From contig NW_006920413.1 of NCBI RefSeq assembly GCF_000344685.1, forward strand, positions 1,119,717-1,183,716: 64,000 nucleotides of DNA. Direction: 5' to 3'. Position 1 is the first letter of the stretch; every line of letters starts with the position of its first letter. This stretch comes from Gloeophyllum trabeum ATCC 11539. Lineage: Eukaryota > Basidiomycota > Agaricomycetes > Gloeophyllales > Gloeophyllaceae. Positions 1 to 11,298 of the stretch are shown here, in pieces. The notes under the pieces were generated by a model, which did not search any database, was not told where the DNA came from, and saw only the letters and a list, made by a program, of their open reading frames with translations. Both the position numbers and the translations under genes were made by a program.

Positions 1-1288
1 ATTCCATGCAAGATGTTGCGCGTGTAATCCATTATCCGCGACGGTGCCTAACGTACCGAAGGCGGGCAAAACCTCGGAGGTCAAGACTTTCCGACGAATC
101 GCTCATAAAACGTGTCGCAAACTGTTGAGAGCCTACGGCGCTTCGACTAAAATCTATACAGTATGATGTATGTAACCCTACGCGAGGTGGGTCTGCGTTA
201 GCGAATGCGCTCACGTCGGTGCAGTTCTGATGCCGCCTTCTTCCACCCCGAACGGGAGAGGCCGGAGTGGCCCGCAAATTCATGTTGTGAGCAGGAGCTC
301 GAGGATCTCCGACGGCTAGCAGCCGAGAACCGTGATCGTAAATCGCCTTCCTCATCCGTTTGACTCGCGACCCAGCGGCCTTACAAGGCAGTCCAGCGCG
401 CTATTATGGCCTCTGAAGTATTACACTGGGAGCTGGGTGAAGCTGGATAACGTCTGGCCAGTCATTCTGGACGACCGGACCAGTATTCCAGACTGTGATG
501 TCGACGGTCCTGCCGGGTTCATCATCATACGCTGTGTATGAGTGCCTATCTGAGTCCTCGCGTTCATTGAAACAGGCCGCAAACCTCACGGCATCCTCCG
601 ACCACAATACTAAGAAGCCGAGATGATGGATTTTACGGATAAGAACGGCTTGAACTGACCGCTGTGCGAGAGTGCCCTAGTCACATGTAGAACGCGAGCT
701 CGTCGTTTCTGTCAGGGTCCTTGTAGTCTAATACGCCTCGACTGCGAACGTTCCGGGCACGCTCCTACAGTCCGTCGAGCAAGGACAGAGGCAGGCCAGG
801 ATGGCAGTCAAACAAAGGAGCGTCCGAGCAGTGCGGCAGTGGCTGGCTGATACATTCACGGGACTGTCTTGGCACCAGATCCGAAGGCATCAAAAGTGAT
901 TCGGAAGGCACGGCAGTCGCCAAAATAGCCGTCGCCCAAGGGGGCGATTAGTATCGGGTGCTCGCGTGGCGACGTGCCCCTTAGAGATCTCAATCATGCT
1001 CGAGCTTCCGAGCGTAGGGTCGGTAGGGCAGTGCTGGGTTAACTAAACCTAATCCTGAGGTTTATAACACTCGGCAGGCCTTCCAGCTTCTCTCCCTCTC
1101 CTAGTCGTTCTTTTTATTCATGCGTTGTCTCTTTTCTTTATAGCCTTCGATCCATAGCGCGTCTGCTTTCCGAAAGCCCCGCCTATCTTGCTCAAGGCTT
1201 CCTTTTATTTTCTTATTCTTATTTTCGCCTTCCGTGTCTGTCCAGGTCTCGTCCCTTGTTGCCGTGAAGCCCACCGCACTCTCTCAGA
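1..1288. other. No gene seen at left edge
   Basis: Only short overlapping open frames occur on both strands. None shows a recognisable motif or a plausible splice pattern. The pyrimidine-rich stretch around 1085-1260 probably belongs to the promoter or leader of the zinc-cluster gene that starts at 1289. Confidence 0.5.
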
Positions 1289-3527
1289 ATGGCCGAGAAA
1301 GGATCCGTGGCAAACAGCTCATCTGGGCCAAACGCCACTCTTCAGCGGGGGAAGGCATGTCTACGATGCAGGTACGCCGCCTCCACCCTTCACGCATGAT
1401 TCTTGACGGGCTGACACCCCCACCCCCCTCCTTAGGAAAAGGAAGATGGTAATTTCGATTGACAGCTGTCACTGCGTTGCATGTCTCATTTTGTCTGCCG
1501 CCCCCACAGAGATGTGATGGCATGAAGCCTGCCTGCCACCAGTGTATACGGGCCAAGAAGGGTGACCAGTGCGAGTACGACGACGGGAAGGGCAAGACTA
1601 GGACACAGCTGCTCCGTGAGAACATCGCTCGCCTTGAGCAAAGGATACGAGAGCTTGAGGATCCTGAATACACGTCCCCTTCCGTCACGCTGTTCGATCC
1701 CCACTCTCAATATTCGGGCTCGTCCTCGTCATCCAGTGCCGGCTCGCCAAGTGCCATCAGCCTCACTTCCCCTTCGCCGTATCCCATAGGTATTGTCCCT
1801 AGTATCGAGAGCCGCATGCCACTGCTGACAGTCATACCAGACGTCGCTGGTTCACCTCAGGCCACGTGGGGTCAGCTTTCGGTACGTATATTGGGCTTCG
1901 TGACTTGAGCTCTCCAACAGCTAACACCTCGTGATAGAGGTATTCATCTCCTACCCTGACTGGCGAGACTGCCTATTCTTCAGAAGAGAGAGCTCCGCCA
2001 CTCGAGCTTGCCCAGCTTCTGTGAGCACTATTTGATTCACTTCAGATTCGCCATGAAGCGCTTACGTTCATGCAGACTCGAGATCTTCTTGCCTCACCGT
2101 CACCAAGTCGGTTTTGGACTGAATGTCGATCGACTGAGGCAGAGCCTTACCCTGCCACGATCCGAGCAGCACCATCCGGTACTCATGAACTCCATCTACC
2201 TTTGGTCCTGCTTCTTCTCTCGGCCCGGCCCGTTGAGTCAGCACGAGTCGCACTATTTGTCGGGGGCACTGGAGTCAATGGGTGATGCGCTCAAGAATTC
2301 GTCCAAGGTGTTGGATGTGATTCAAGCTTCCTGCCTGTTATCCATCTACTTCTTTGCCAATGGACGGCTTCTCGAGGGCACTTACCATGCCAGTGCCGCA
2401 GCCTCACTTACGGTGCAATGGGGGCTTCACAAACTCTCGCATCAGCAGCTGAACGTGGGCGGATGGGAGCCCCTTTGCCTGTTCCAGCTCGACCCGGCGA
2501 GGGACACAGTGGAGGAAGGTGAACGGATCCTCACCTTTTGGCAGGCGTTCGATCTCGATCGCTGCTGGTCCGTAGCACTGCAGCGACCTGTCGCCATCCA
2601 TGATGAGAGAGACTCGTGCAATTCGGTTAACGTTCCCTGGCCACAGACCATGGAAGAGTATGCTTCGGTAAGTGGGTAATATAACCAGGTTATGAGAGTG
2701 GCTAAGCGTCTCTTTGTGGATGTAGGGTCAGCTGGATGATCGTCAAAGCATCCAGACTGTCAGAACGTTCCTTGAGGGACAAGGCCTAAACATGATTGGG
2801 GGTTTCACACTCCGTGCTCTGCGGGTAAAATCTTCGGCTTTGCTGCAGAGCGCGAACCAGTTATCTCTGAACTGGAACCTCAGTAAGACCCCACCGGCCT
2901 TTGCCACTTTTAGGTCTGATTTCGGGTCCAATCTAGGATTGTCTGACTCGCACGCGCTGGGCGACGAGTTTTTGGCCCTGGAGCATACCATTTCACGCTT
3001 TTTGACGACTTTGATTCCTGTGCATCAGCTAGATGGGACGATCCCTGACGAGAAGCACGCCCTTATTGTAATTCACACCATTGCGCACGCCGCGATGATC
3101 CATCTGCACTACCGATTCGCGCCAGAAGATCCCCTCTCGCATGAGAAGTGCTTGAGAGCCGCCAGTGCATGCGTGACCGTGATCAAGCATATCTCGGAGA
3201 CCGACTTCGATTTCCTTGATCCTATCATCGGTGTAAGTCCCTCTATTTTGGGCTTGCGAGATGTATTCCGATAAGCCGTCTTCAGCCCTGCTGGATGGCT
3301 GCTGCCAACGCTCTCAACAGCGAGAAGACTCGCTTGGAGACGTCCTGGCCACTTCAGAGTAGTGCGGAAGTGCGAAACGAAATCGGTCTGATACAATACG
3401 CCATGTCGAATCTCGGAGCTAGATTCCCCTTACTTGGTACGTGACAGGACGGGAGTGCTTTATCACGCTAACTATGGATACAGGCTATCAGGCAGCTGAG
3501 GTGCAGAAGATGCTCTCCAGCATCTGA
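1289..3527 (+). CDS. Zn2Cys6 fungal-type transcription factor
   Basis: Predicted nuclear DNA-binding regulator, 614 residues. Exons: 1289-1371, 1436-1448, 1510-1881, 1938-2020, 2076-2667, 2726-3232, 3286-3436, 3484-3527. The zinc cluster is complete: Cys24, 27, 34, 41, 44 and 53, spaced C-x2-C-x6-C-x6-C-x2-C-x8-C. The basic core RKRKM needs a 13-nt exon (1436-1448); without it the cluster is broken. A likely dimerisation helix (about residues 64-85, with TQLLRENIARLEQRIRELE) and a serine-rich linker follow. The middle region carries FLPHRHQVGFGLNVDR and WQAFDLDRCWSVALQRP, typical of the fungal-specific regulatory domain of mushroom regulators. The exon 5 acceptor could also be 30 nt upstream, in frame; I chose 2075/2076 because it leaves a normal 55-nt intron. 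The target genes are unknown. The transporter 2 kb downstream is a possible but unproven target. Confidence 0.88.
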
Positions 3528-4294
3528 GTCGTCTCAGGATCTTGGGATCAGACTGGTTGGCTGAGCGGCGTCAAGAGTTTCGCCCACTCTCTTCCGGCAG
3601 ACTTCGACTCTGGACATTTCACGTTTACAGACTTCACTTCAGACTTTACGGACTGCGCGCGGACTGAGATACTGGACTCTTTCGGACTTTGCGAAATGCG
3701 GACTCGGACTTCTCGTACGATCTTTCACGAAACGTTCATTACGCTTACCGTCCACGTTACACTAGTACATTTGGGACATTGACACTAACTTTGCGGATAG
3801 GAGGAATGGACTCTGTCTTTCCGCGGACTTTGCACTACTGTACGTGTACGGATAACGGACCTTGCACAATGCGGACTTGTAGCACTACTTAGCATAGTCA
3901 TATAACTATTTTTATTAGTTAGCTATTGACAGTGTCGTCATCTCTTATAATCTAGCTATAGGATAGTTCAACCCGGTGTTTGCCTAGTCTTTTGAAGTCT
4001 GACTGCTGTTGCTGACACAAATATTAGAAAAAAGAGTACCTTGCCTGTCGGGCTCGGAACTGCCTCGGGCGGTACGGGGTGTCTGGATGCACTCTCTTCA
4101 TCGACATGAGAGACAGCTGTGGCTCGAGGCGGGGCTATCATCTGGTGATGGGCCTTTGAGTAGAGGCAACCTGGACTATCAGTCAGCTGCACCTGCAGGC
4201 TGGAGGCGCAGATGTGCTCCTGCTGTAGGCTTGATACTGCGCCTCCTTATTATAATAAGACTTACTTATAATTAGTAGACGAGCAACTGTCTTA
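3528..4294. other. Gene-free stretch with degenerate GGACTTT-like repeats
   Basis: No coding gene is supported. Between about 3600 and 3890 the motif GGACTTT and variants (AGACTTT, GGACTTG) recur many times, and a longer similar block (TTGCGAAATGCGGACT / TTGCACAATGCGGACT) occurs near 3689 and 3865. A perfect 10-bp hairpin with a 25-nt loop lies at 4202-4211/4237-4246. This looks like a decayed repeat or element remnant next to the large inverted repeat. Confidence 0.4.
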
Positions 4295-4688
4295 CTGCTA
4301 TTTGCGGAACATAAGGCGGTGTGCCACTCTCGAGGCGCGAGATGGCCTCCAGGCAAGAAAAATCCATAGCACCTGCGGCAGGGCTCGGATTGACTTAGGA
4401 ATTTGTACATAGGGGTTTTCAATATAGAAAAGAAATGTGGTAGCAAAGGAATAGCGAAAATCGGCCCATGAGAGGTCCATAGAGTAAGGGTGCTGTGGAG
4501 GCATTGTAGGAACAGTAGCCGGTCCATTGAAGGGGGAGAAAGTGACATATCCCTTCAATACTTCATACACAGACTCAATGTATGTACAGAATGCTGAATT
4601 AAATCGGTGAAGCATGAATACTGCACACAGACTGTTTGACATGCCAGTTACTCCTCTTGAATAGTCATTTAGGTGCAGAGCTTCTCAA
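4295..4688 (-). repeat. Left arm of a 394-bp inverted repeat
   Basis: By eye, the reverse complement of this block matches 5046-5439 along its full 394 bp with four mismatches, all transitions. Two of the four are CpG in the right arm but TpG or CpA here, as expected from deamination of methylated cytosine. An open frame of 114 codons (4642 down to 4298, minus strand) runs from the inner end outward. Its product resembles nothing I recognise. I saw no clear target-site duplication at the outer ends. Confidence 0.9.
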
Positions 4689-5045
4689 AATCCATAAGGA
4701 TCTCGAAATTTCATATCGGGTGACCAAACATCTATTCATATATGTCTACGCACGAGGCAGTATTCATAAAGCAGTCCTGGGACCGAGAGAGCGATTGAGA
4801 GACTCGAGAACTGTCCCCGAGCTCTGCCCGAGACGCGCCGGCGCGCTCGTGGGAACTCATTTATCGCGTGACGTCACGGTATCTGGACACGTCGTGCCTC
4901 CTTCGGGCATAACTCGGGCACCGTTGACCAGCCTGCAGAACTTGTACGAGCTTGCTTTGAGGGAACATTAATTTATTTTGTAGTTTAATATGATTCTGAA
5001 AGACATCTTAGAGTATTTGGTAAACTTACGAGGCCCCTACGAATA
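4689..5045. other. Spacer between the inverted-repeat arms
   Basis: A 357-bp unique spacer. It contains a 12-bp palindrome with a CRE-like core (CGTGACGTCACG, 4867-4878). It also has a stretch (TCTGGACACGTCGTGCC near 4880) resembling TCTGGCACGTCGTGCAC near 5500, downstream of the right arm, so part of the spacer may be a decayed copy of the neighbouring promoter region. No gene is seen. Confidence 0.45.
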
Positions 5046-5439
5046 TTGAGAAGTTCTGCACCTAAATGACTATTCAAGAGGAGTAACTGGCATGTCAAAC
5101 AGTCTGTGTGCAGTATTCATGCTTCGCCGATTTAATTCAGCATTCTGTACATACATTGAGTCTGTGTATGAAGTATTGAAGGGATATGTCACTTTCTCCC
5201 CCTTCAATGGACCGGCTACTGTTCCTACAATGCCTCCACAGCACCCTTACTCTATGGACCTCTCATGGGCCGATTTTCGCTATTCCTTTGCTACCACATT
5301 TCTTTTCTATATTGAAAACCCCTATGTACAAATTCCTAAGTCAATCCGAGCCCTGCCGCAGGTGCTATGGATTTTTCTTGCCTGGAGGCCATCTCGCGCC
5401 TCGAAAGTGGCGCACCGCCTTATGTTCCGCAAATAGCAG
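5046..5439 (+). repeat. Right arm of a 394-bp inverted repeat
   Basis: Partner of 4295-4688, in opposite orientation, about 99% identical by eye. The same 114-codon frame (5092-5436) is open here and ends just inside the arm boundary. The product differs from the left copy at two positions (His/Arg and Arg/Lys). The arm ends 231 bp before the transporter start codon, so it lies in that gene's upstream region. Arms plus spacer form a 1,145-bp foldback unit. Confidence 0.9.
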
Positions 5440-5670
5440 ATATGTGCGACATAATTCCCTTACGCGGATGCTCTCTCTCTCGCGACTCTCGACAGTTCTG
5501 GCACGTCGTGCACCCTCAATGCAATCCCGGTATACGGAATAGTCAGGGCATACGTGACTTGAGCTTGCACTACCTCTTTAAACCTCTTGCCGTAGTGAGG
5601 TTGCTGGGCTTGAACACTAGTCTCCATCCTTGTCAATACCCGAACGACCAGCACGTGTCAGCCTTGTAGT

Positions 5671-8600
5671 ATGGCGTCCTTGTTGACTGAGGATCAGCAC
5701 GCCGAGGACTTAGAAACGTCGGGGAACGCTGCCATCGGAGAGCATTCTCTGTCAATACCACCTGGAATCTCAACTCGGGATGACACTGAATCCAGCTTCG
5801 CCGCTCGACCTCCTCAGATCAGGCAGAACACCGATGGGCATTTAACGGTGTTACCTTCTGCTGGCCGGAGTTACGGTTTGACTAGCAGTCGTTCATCTAT
5901 CAGGAGCGGTTATCGGTCTCCGAGACAAAGGTCAGCTACCACCACTGGCGTTCATAATACACCCAAGTCAGCACGTCTCGGCTTGCAAGACCACACAGCG
6001 GCCAAGTCGGAGTGGTCGTTGTTCGGGTCCGTCATGGAAAACGAAGGCAGTTTAAGTTACTATGGTACCCCTCGATCCTCTGCCAGGTCGTTCAAAACGT
6101 TACCGGCCTTCGAGTCTCCGGGCTACATAACAGCGTCCGCTGAACCTTTGACGGAAAGTACTGTTCAGTCGCCTATGTCCGACCACAACATGCCCGATCC
6201 CTTTGAGCAGCAACAGTCCAATGTCCATGCCAATGGCTCGTTGGAGTCTTCTGTTCAATACGATTCCGCTCAAGAGACCTCTTCGAGCGCATCACTCGAT
6301 TCATCATTGACCAAGGGAACGTATCTTTCACACATTCCGGCCCTTTCGCCATTACAGCGGAATATACTCAAGTGTGCTATTGCGTACTTCCTTGGATCCC
6401 TCTTCACATTTTCGCCCTATCTTTCTGGATTCATCTCGGATGTCACGTCTGCCGGACAAGGACGGCCAGCGCCTTCAGGGCATATGGTTGCTACAGTGTG
6501 AGCTACAAGTTCAGCTGTGATGGGGACGGTGGACCTTACAGTATCCCTGTCTAAAGTGCAGTGTACTTCAATCCGGCCAAAACGGTCGGCGCGATGCTGG
6601 AAGCTGACACCTTCTTCTTAATGGGCCTCCTGTATGCCTCTTTCGTCTGCCTGAGCAGCATGTCGATGTTCTGGTGGCTAGAAGTCCGCCCAGGATGGGA
6701 ATGGCTAGCCGACGTTCTTGTAATATTATGGATTGGAGCTAGCATGAGTGCCGTAGCCTGGATGAAAGTGCGAATGGCAAAGCCATCGTTCAATCCCGGT
6801 GCGTCTAGCTACTCCTCGAGAGTGGTTATACATGATTAAAGACTATCAAACAGCTTGCAGCATGATTGCGATAATACTCTTCGTTGTGTAAGAGTTGATT
6901 ATAGGGCAGCCTACACCTTGCGCTCACCCTCATTTATAGTATCGTGAAAGAAGGTGGTCTGCAAACCCTCCTCCAGGTCGCATTCATAGTCACAGTTGGC
7001 GCATGCATCTCGAATATCGTCTGCTACTCGTTGTGGCCACAGAGCGCCATGTCGAATCTTCAGGCTAACATGGTCAAAACACTCGATTCTTTCACGACAC
7101 TTCTTGAAATGATGACCAGTACATTTCTTTTTGAGGACGCCAATCAGCCTAGCAGGGATAAGCTACAGAAAGCGGTAGATAGTCACCAAGCGAGTTTCAC
7201 TAGTCTCAAGAAGAATTTGGAAGAAGCGCGGTCGGAGTGGTTATTTGGAGGCCCGTCAAAGCGCCCAGGCAATAGCAGAAAGAGCTCAGGGAAAGCATAT
7301 CAAGATGCCGTGGACAGTCTCAACAGGCTGGCGCAGCACCTGAACGGCTTGAGGAGCGGCGTTGGGCTCCAGTATGAACTGGCGAAAGCTCACCATGACG
7401 GCAAGGTGGTACTGAAGAGTCTTTCCATAAGTCGTAAACAGAAGGCAGATGGTCTCACACCGGACAGCGGGAAGGGGAAGACGGTGGAGGTAGATGTTTT
7501 GCCCTCCAAGGACGCGGACGAAGATGAAGTCTTGAAGGCCGCTGCTGAGATGTTCGGTGATCTCGTCGACGATTTGGGACCTCCTCTGAAAGCCCTCACT
7601 GTGCGTTTGGAGTTCTCTTGCTACCTGCTGCTACACCCAAGCTGATCCCGCTGAAGGACACATGTACCACTTGCCTTAGACGACTGAAGGAAGCCTTCGT
7701 GCAGCGACAGCGCTTCAACCACAAGGAGCCCATCAAACCGAGCGAGTTCAGCGACCTGACTGAAGAGTTGGAGCGAGCACTATTCACCTTCGAGAGTACT
7801 TCCAACCACGCTGTCATGCGGCTCTACCGGCGGGGTGAATCCACGTACCAGCATTCCAGATCCTCTGTCAATCTTCTAGAAGAAAACACGATGTTGACGG
7901 GTACGGAGCATGAGAACGTATTTCTTGTATACTTGTAAGCACTCCAGCAGTTCGACCACAGCGGTCCTGCTCACCAGTTTTAGCTTCATCTTTACTTTGC
8001 AGGAATTCGCGCGGGAATTAGTGTCTCTTGTAGATGCCATGTCCCGAATATACAGCATTGACAAGGCCAGGCTTGCTCGGGGTAGATGGAAGGCTCTGTC
8101 AGGCACAGTCGCCATCCTTGGGAGAGTGAAGGGTAAAGCCCCCGCTGAAAAGCGTGGAGGGGGAAGCTTGAAGCACCGCATATGTATGTCTCACGTCAGT
8201 GTTACCCACGTTTGGTGGACTTATAGTTCGATACGTAGCGACATACATCGTGCCCGAACGCAAGCATACCATTCCCTCGTTCCCGAAAGTACGCCCGCAC
8301 GCGCCGAATACCATCCAGACGCCGGCATTGTCGGAGCTCACGACCATGGGCAAAATCAAGCACAAGTTGTGGGAGTGGGGATCACGTATGCGAGAGCGCG
8401 ACGTAAAATACGCAATTAAAGCCGGGATGGCCACTGCTATGTTGGCTGCGCCCGCCTTCTTTGACGCTACGAGACCTACGTTCATGGAATATCGGGGTGA
8501 ATGGGCGTTGATATCGGTATGTAATGCCCACCATTCCTCCTCTGGTTTGCTGACCGGCATCCTAGTTCTTCGTAGTCATCTCCCCGACCATTGGCGCGGT

Positions 8601-10100
8601 GAGTGCAGCCGTATCTAAACTGTCCGATCCGTTCATTTATATGCCCAGACAAACTTCCTGGCTGTGCACCGTATTCTTGGAACACTGTATGCAGGAATTC
8701 CCGTTATATTTGATATCATGACTTACGTGGCTGGTGCAGATTCGGGGCGGCTGTGGCAGCCGGCATCTATTCTCTATTTCCCGAGAATCCCGTCGTCTTA
8801 TCAATTTTCGGTTTCTTCTATGCTATTCCTTGTTTCTACATTATAGTCGCTAAGCCACAATATGCCACAACCGGTCGTTTCGTACTGCTGACGTACAATC
8901 TGACGTGTCTATATTGGTGTGTAACATCGTATTCATGTGGAAGACGACACTAATACTCCCTTAGCTATAACATTCGCCAGAGAGATGTGCCCGTGCTATA
9001 TATTGCGATGCACCGTTCAGTCGCTGTCATTATCGGTGTGATTTGGGCTTTCCTTGTATCAAGATTCTGGTGGCCTGCGGAAGCTCGTAGAGAGCTTAGT
9101 AAGGCGCTCGGCGAGTTGAGTTGTTTTCGACGCTACTGTTTGATATGCTCCCCGTCTAACTACTATTCAGCTTCTGTTTGAACCTAGGATGGCTGTATAC
9201 GCGCCTGGTCGCTTCGAATTCGTATGCACCAGATACGCAAGACGATGACCAGGGGGAGAGTACACCTAACGAGGAAACAGCCCTTCTGTCTAGCCAGGCA
9301 CGGATACACTTAAGCAATTCCATCAGAGAGTTCATGGCTATGTGAGTGCTGAGGATTCGCTTCCGTTTGTTCCTGACCGCCTTCTCCAGGGAGCTACACC
9401 TCCAGATCAAGCTCATCGAGATGCAAGGTCTACTCAACCAGTCTCAACACGAACCCCGGCTAAAGGGGCCATTTCCCGTCAAATTATATCGTAACATCTT
9501 GACGAGCTTGCAGACCATCATGGACAAACTTCACAGCATGAGATGCGTAACTACCCGAGAAGAATGGTATGTTCCTACTACTATTTCAGCCAGGACGCGT
9601 TGCTCACCATTTCAACACCCGTTAGGTTCACTGTAAGGATGCATCTTTGCGGAACGTGAAGACCGCTGATGTCCTTTGTCAGACTGTTCGACGTGACTTC
9701 ATCATTCCTGTCAATAGAGAACGGCGAGAGATGGTCGGGAACATCATCCTGTACTTCTCAACGCTCTCTTCCGCGTTCAGGCTCAAGGCCCCCCTACCTC
9801 CTTATCTACCGCCCGCAGAAGAGTCGCGACAGCACTTGGTGAGTGGTGGAATCATGGTTTTCTGCCAGATTACTAATATATTTGCAGGTCAACGCTATCC
9901 GCACGCTTGACGTCGTCAAGAACCGAGACGTCAAAGGATCCAGACAACTCCTGTTCTTTGCGTATGCGCTTACAATGAAAGGTGTGACGAAAGAGCTGGA
10001 CTATCTCGGAAGAACGTTGCAGGATGCATTCGGTGTCATTGGACAGACAACGGAGGAGTTCGAAGCAATGTTTAGGGATACTATTGCTCACGCTGTATGA
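5671..10100 (+). CDS. Aromatic-acid-exporter/FUSC-type membrane transporter (putative ER transporter family)
   Basis: Large polytopic membrane protein, 1,224 residues in 16 exons: 5671-6497, 6557-6798, 6854-6887, 6940-7600, 7642-7934, 7978-8183, 8227-8516, 8566-8598, 8649-8686, 8740-8916, 8965-9114, 9171-9341, 9390-9566, 9626-9632, 9683-9838, 9888-10100. A polar Ser/Thr-rich N-terminus (about 230 residues) precedes a first membrane block containing VAVYFNPAKTVGAMLEAD. A soluble region follows, then a second block with FFVVISPTIGATNFLAVHR and YNIRQRDVPVLYIAMHR, and a helical C-terminal domain. This order matches the fungal family with an N-terminal six-TM putative ER transporter domain, FUSC-like repeats and a C-terminal ArAE_2 domain; yeast Bre4 is a distant relative. 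The substrate is unknown. Exon 14 is only 7 nt and is needed to keep EEWFTTVRRDF in frame. The acceptor of intron 1 follows TAAAG, not the CAG downstream. Confidence 0.88.
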
Positions 10101-10385
10101 ACATTGATCTAATACTGGTACGATATATTTGATGTCCCGAGTCCACATCGCGGCCCGGAGCACGATGCATGATATTAACAAGCGTACGACAGACGTGATG
10201 ATGATCAGACTGATCAGTGGTGGTCACCCCTGCAATCTTGGATATATCGTGCTCGAATTTGATGTCCGGGGTTGTCCTTTGCCATGGGTGATAATGATGC
10301 GCTCTTCGTCTACAAGGGAGGTGTTTCGGTCTGCCTACGGGAGACTGGGGATGACCCTGCGGCAGCATCGCGAGGCGGAGAAGCA

Positions 10386-11298
10386 TCACGTCCCTCCCTC
10401 CCAGTCTAGCCCGAGAACTCCATCCTGACCACCTCTTACAGCGCTCTCGACGGCCTCCGCCAGCGCCCTCAACGCATCACGCTCCTCATCGGTCTTGACA
10501 AGCGGTTCAGAAGAGCGCCCATGCGTATGTCTTGATGCAGACAGCCCGAGGTCATCGGCAGCCCCAACCCCTAGGGCCTCCTGCAAAGCATCTTCTCTTT
10601 CTTGTCCTCGTAGTGCATCAATTTGACGCAGAAGGACTGGAAGGGATGGATGAGCCGTCAGGGCCTTCCGGACTGCCGGAGACGTGGCTGATTCACGCAG
10701 CCCGAGTAAGTACAGGAGGTACAAAAAATTATGAAATACTACCTATAGCTTCATACTGATGCATCCGAAGAGGCTTGGGATCATTTCTTTTCAGCGGATC
10801 CTCATATGATGGTTCTTCAGGGATATATGGCCACTTTAGAGACGTCAGGGGACGCAGCGGAGAGGGAACTTTGGCATCAAATGTGCCCTTATGTCCTGAA
10901 CGGGTGCAACGTCAGACCTCTGCATAATAGTTGTTCAGATTATCTCCGCTTGCTCACCTATTCCCCCGCTTGTGCGGGATTGCGAGATTCCAGGGTCAAC
11001 TGTGGCTGCAGAAGACCCCTGAGTAGTAGCAGAAGACCCCTGAGTAGTAGCAGCAGAGCATGCGCGATCTATTAACAATAGCAGGATCGCTAATGTGCTT
11101 TCAAAGTGAGGGACGGTCCTGAGTCTTACCTTTGTGTGCTTTATAGCAGTTCACACTGCAGCTAGGGTCTCAATTGCTGATTGGTAAGAAGCTGCGACAA
11201 ACCTAAAATCAAACGCACTATACGATCATACACTTCGAGCAGGTGTATTTGCTCTCATTTTGGCTGCATACTTGACACGTTGCTCTTGCCCGGGGCAT
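10386..11298 (-). CDS. HIT-type zinc finger protein, ZNHIT3-like
   Basis: A 225-residue protein in five exons: 11219-11298, 11130-11161, 10958-11068, 10743-10895, 10386-10687 (complement). The N-terminus carries a zf-HIT finger spread over three exons: CQVCSQNESKYTCSKC, then YCSVNCYKAHK, then a further Cys. After a low-complexity linker come LRPLTSLKWPYIPEEPSYED and a C-terminal helical region with EREDALQEALGV and LGLDW near the end, as in fungal ZNHIT3-like proteins. ZNHIT3 acts in box C/D snoRNP assembly (family knowledge). Oddity: the linker has a perfect 21-bp tandem duplication giving ATTQGSS twice. The 3' end faces the transporter, 285 bp away. Confidence 0.85.
11008..11049. repeat. 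21-bp perfect tandem duplication inside the ZNHIT3-like gene
   Basis: Units 11008-11028 and 11029-11049 are identical. They lie in exon 3 of the minus-strand gene and keep frame, adding one extra ATTQGSS repeat to the linker after the zinc finger. Confidence 0.95.

Noticed and set aside
4295..5439. Interpreting the inverted repeat as a complete DNA transposon with terminal inverted repeats
   Set aside because: No target-site duplication is visible at the outer ends and no transposase is encoded, so only a foldback or repeat unit is claimed.
7977..8002. Using the TTTGCAG acceptor at 8002 for exon 6 of the transporter
   Set aside because: From donor 7935 it gives an immediate stop. The acceptor at 7977 keeps frame and gives VYFFSFIFTLQEFAREL, which fits a membrane helix of the family.
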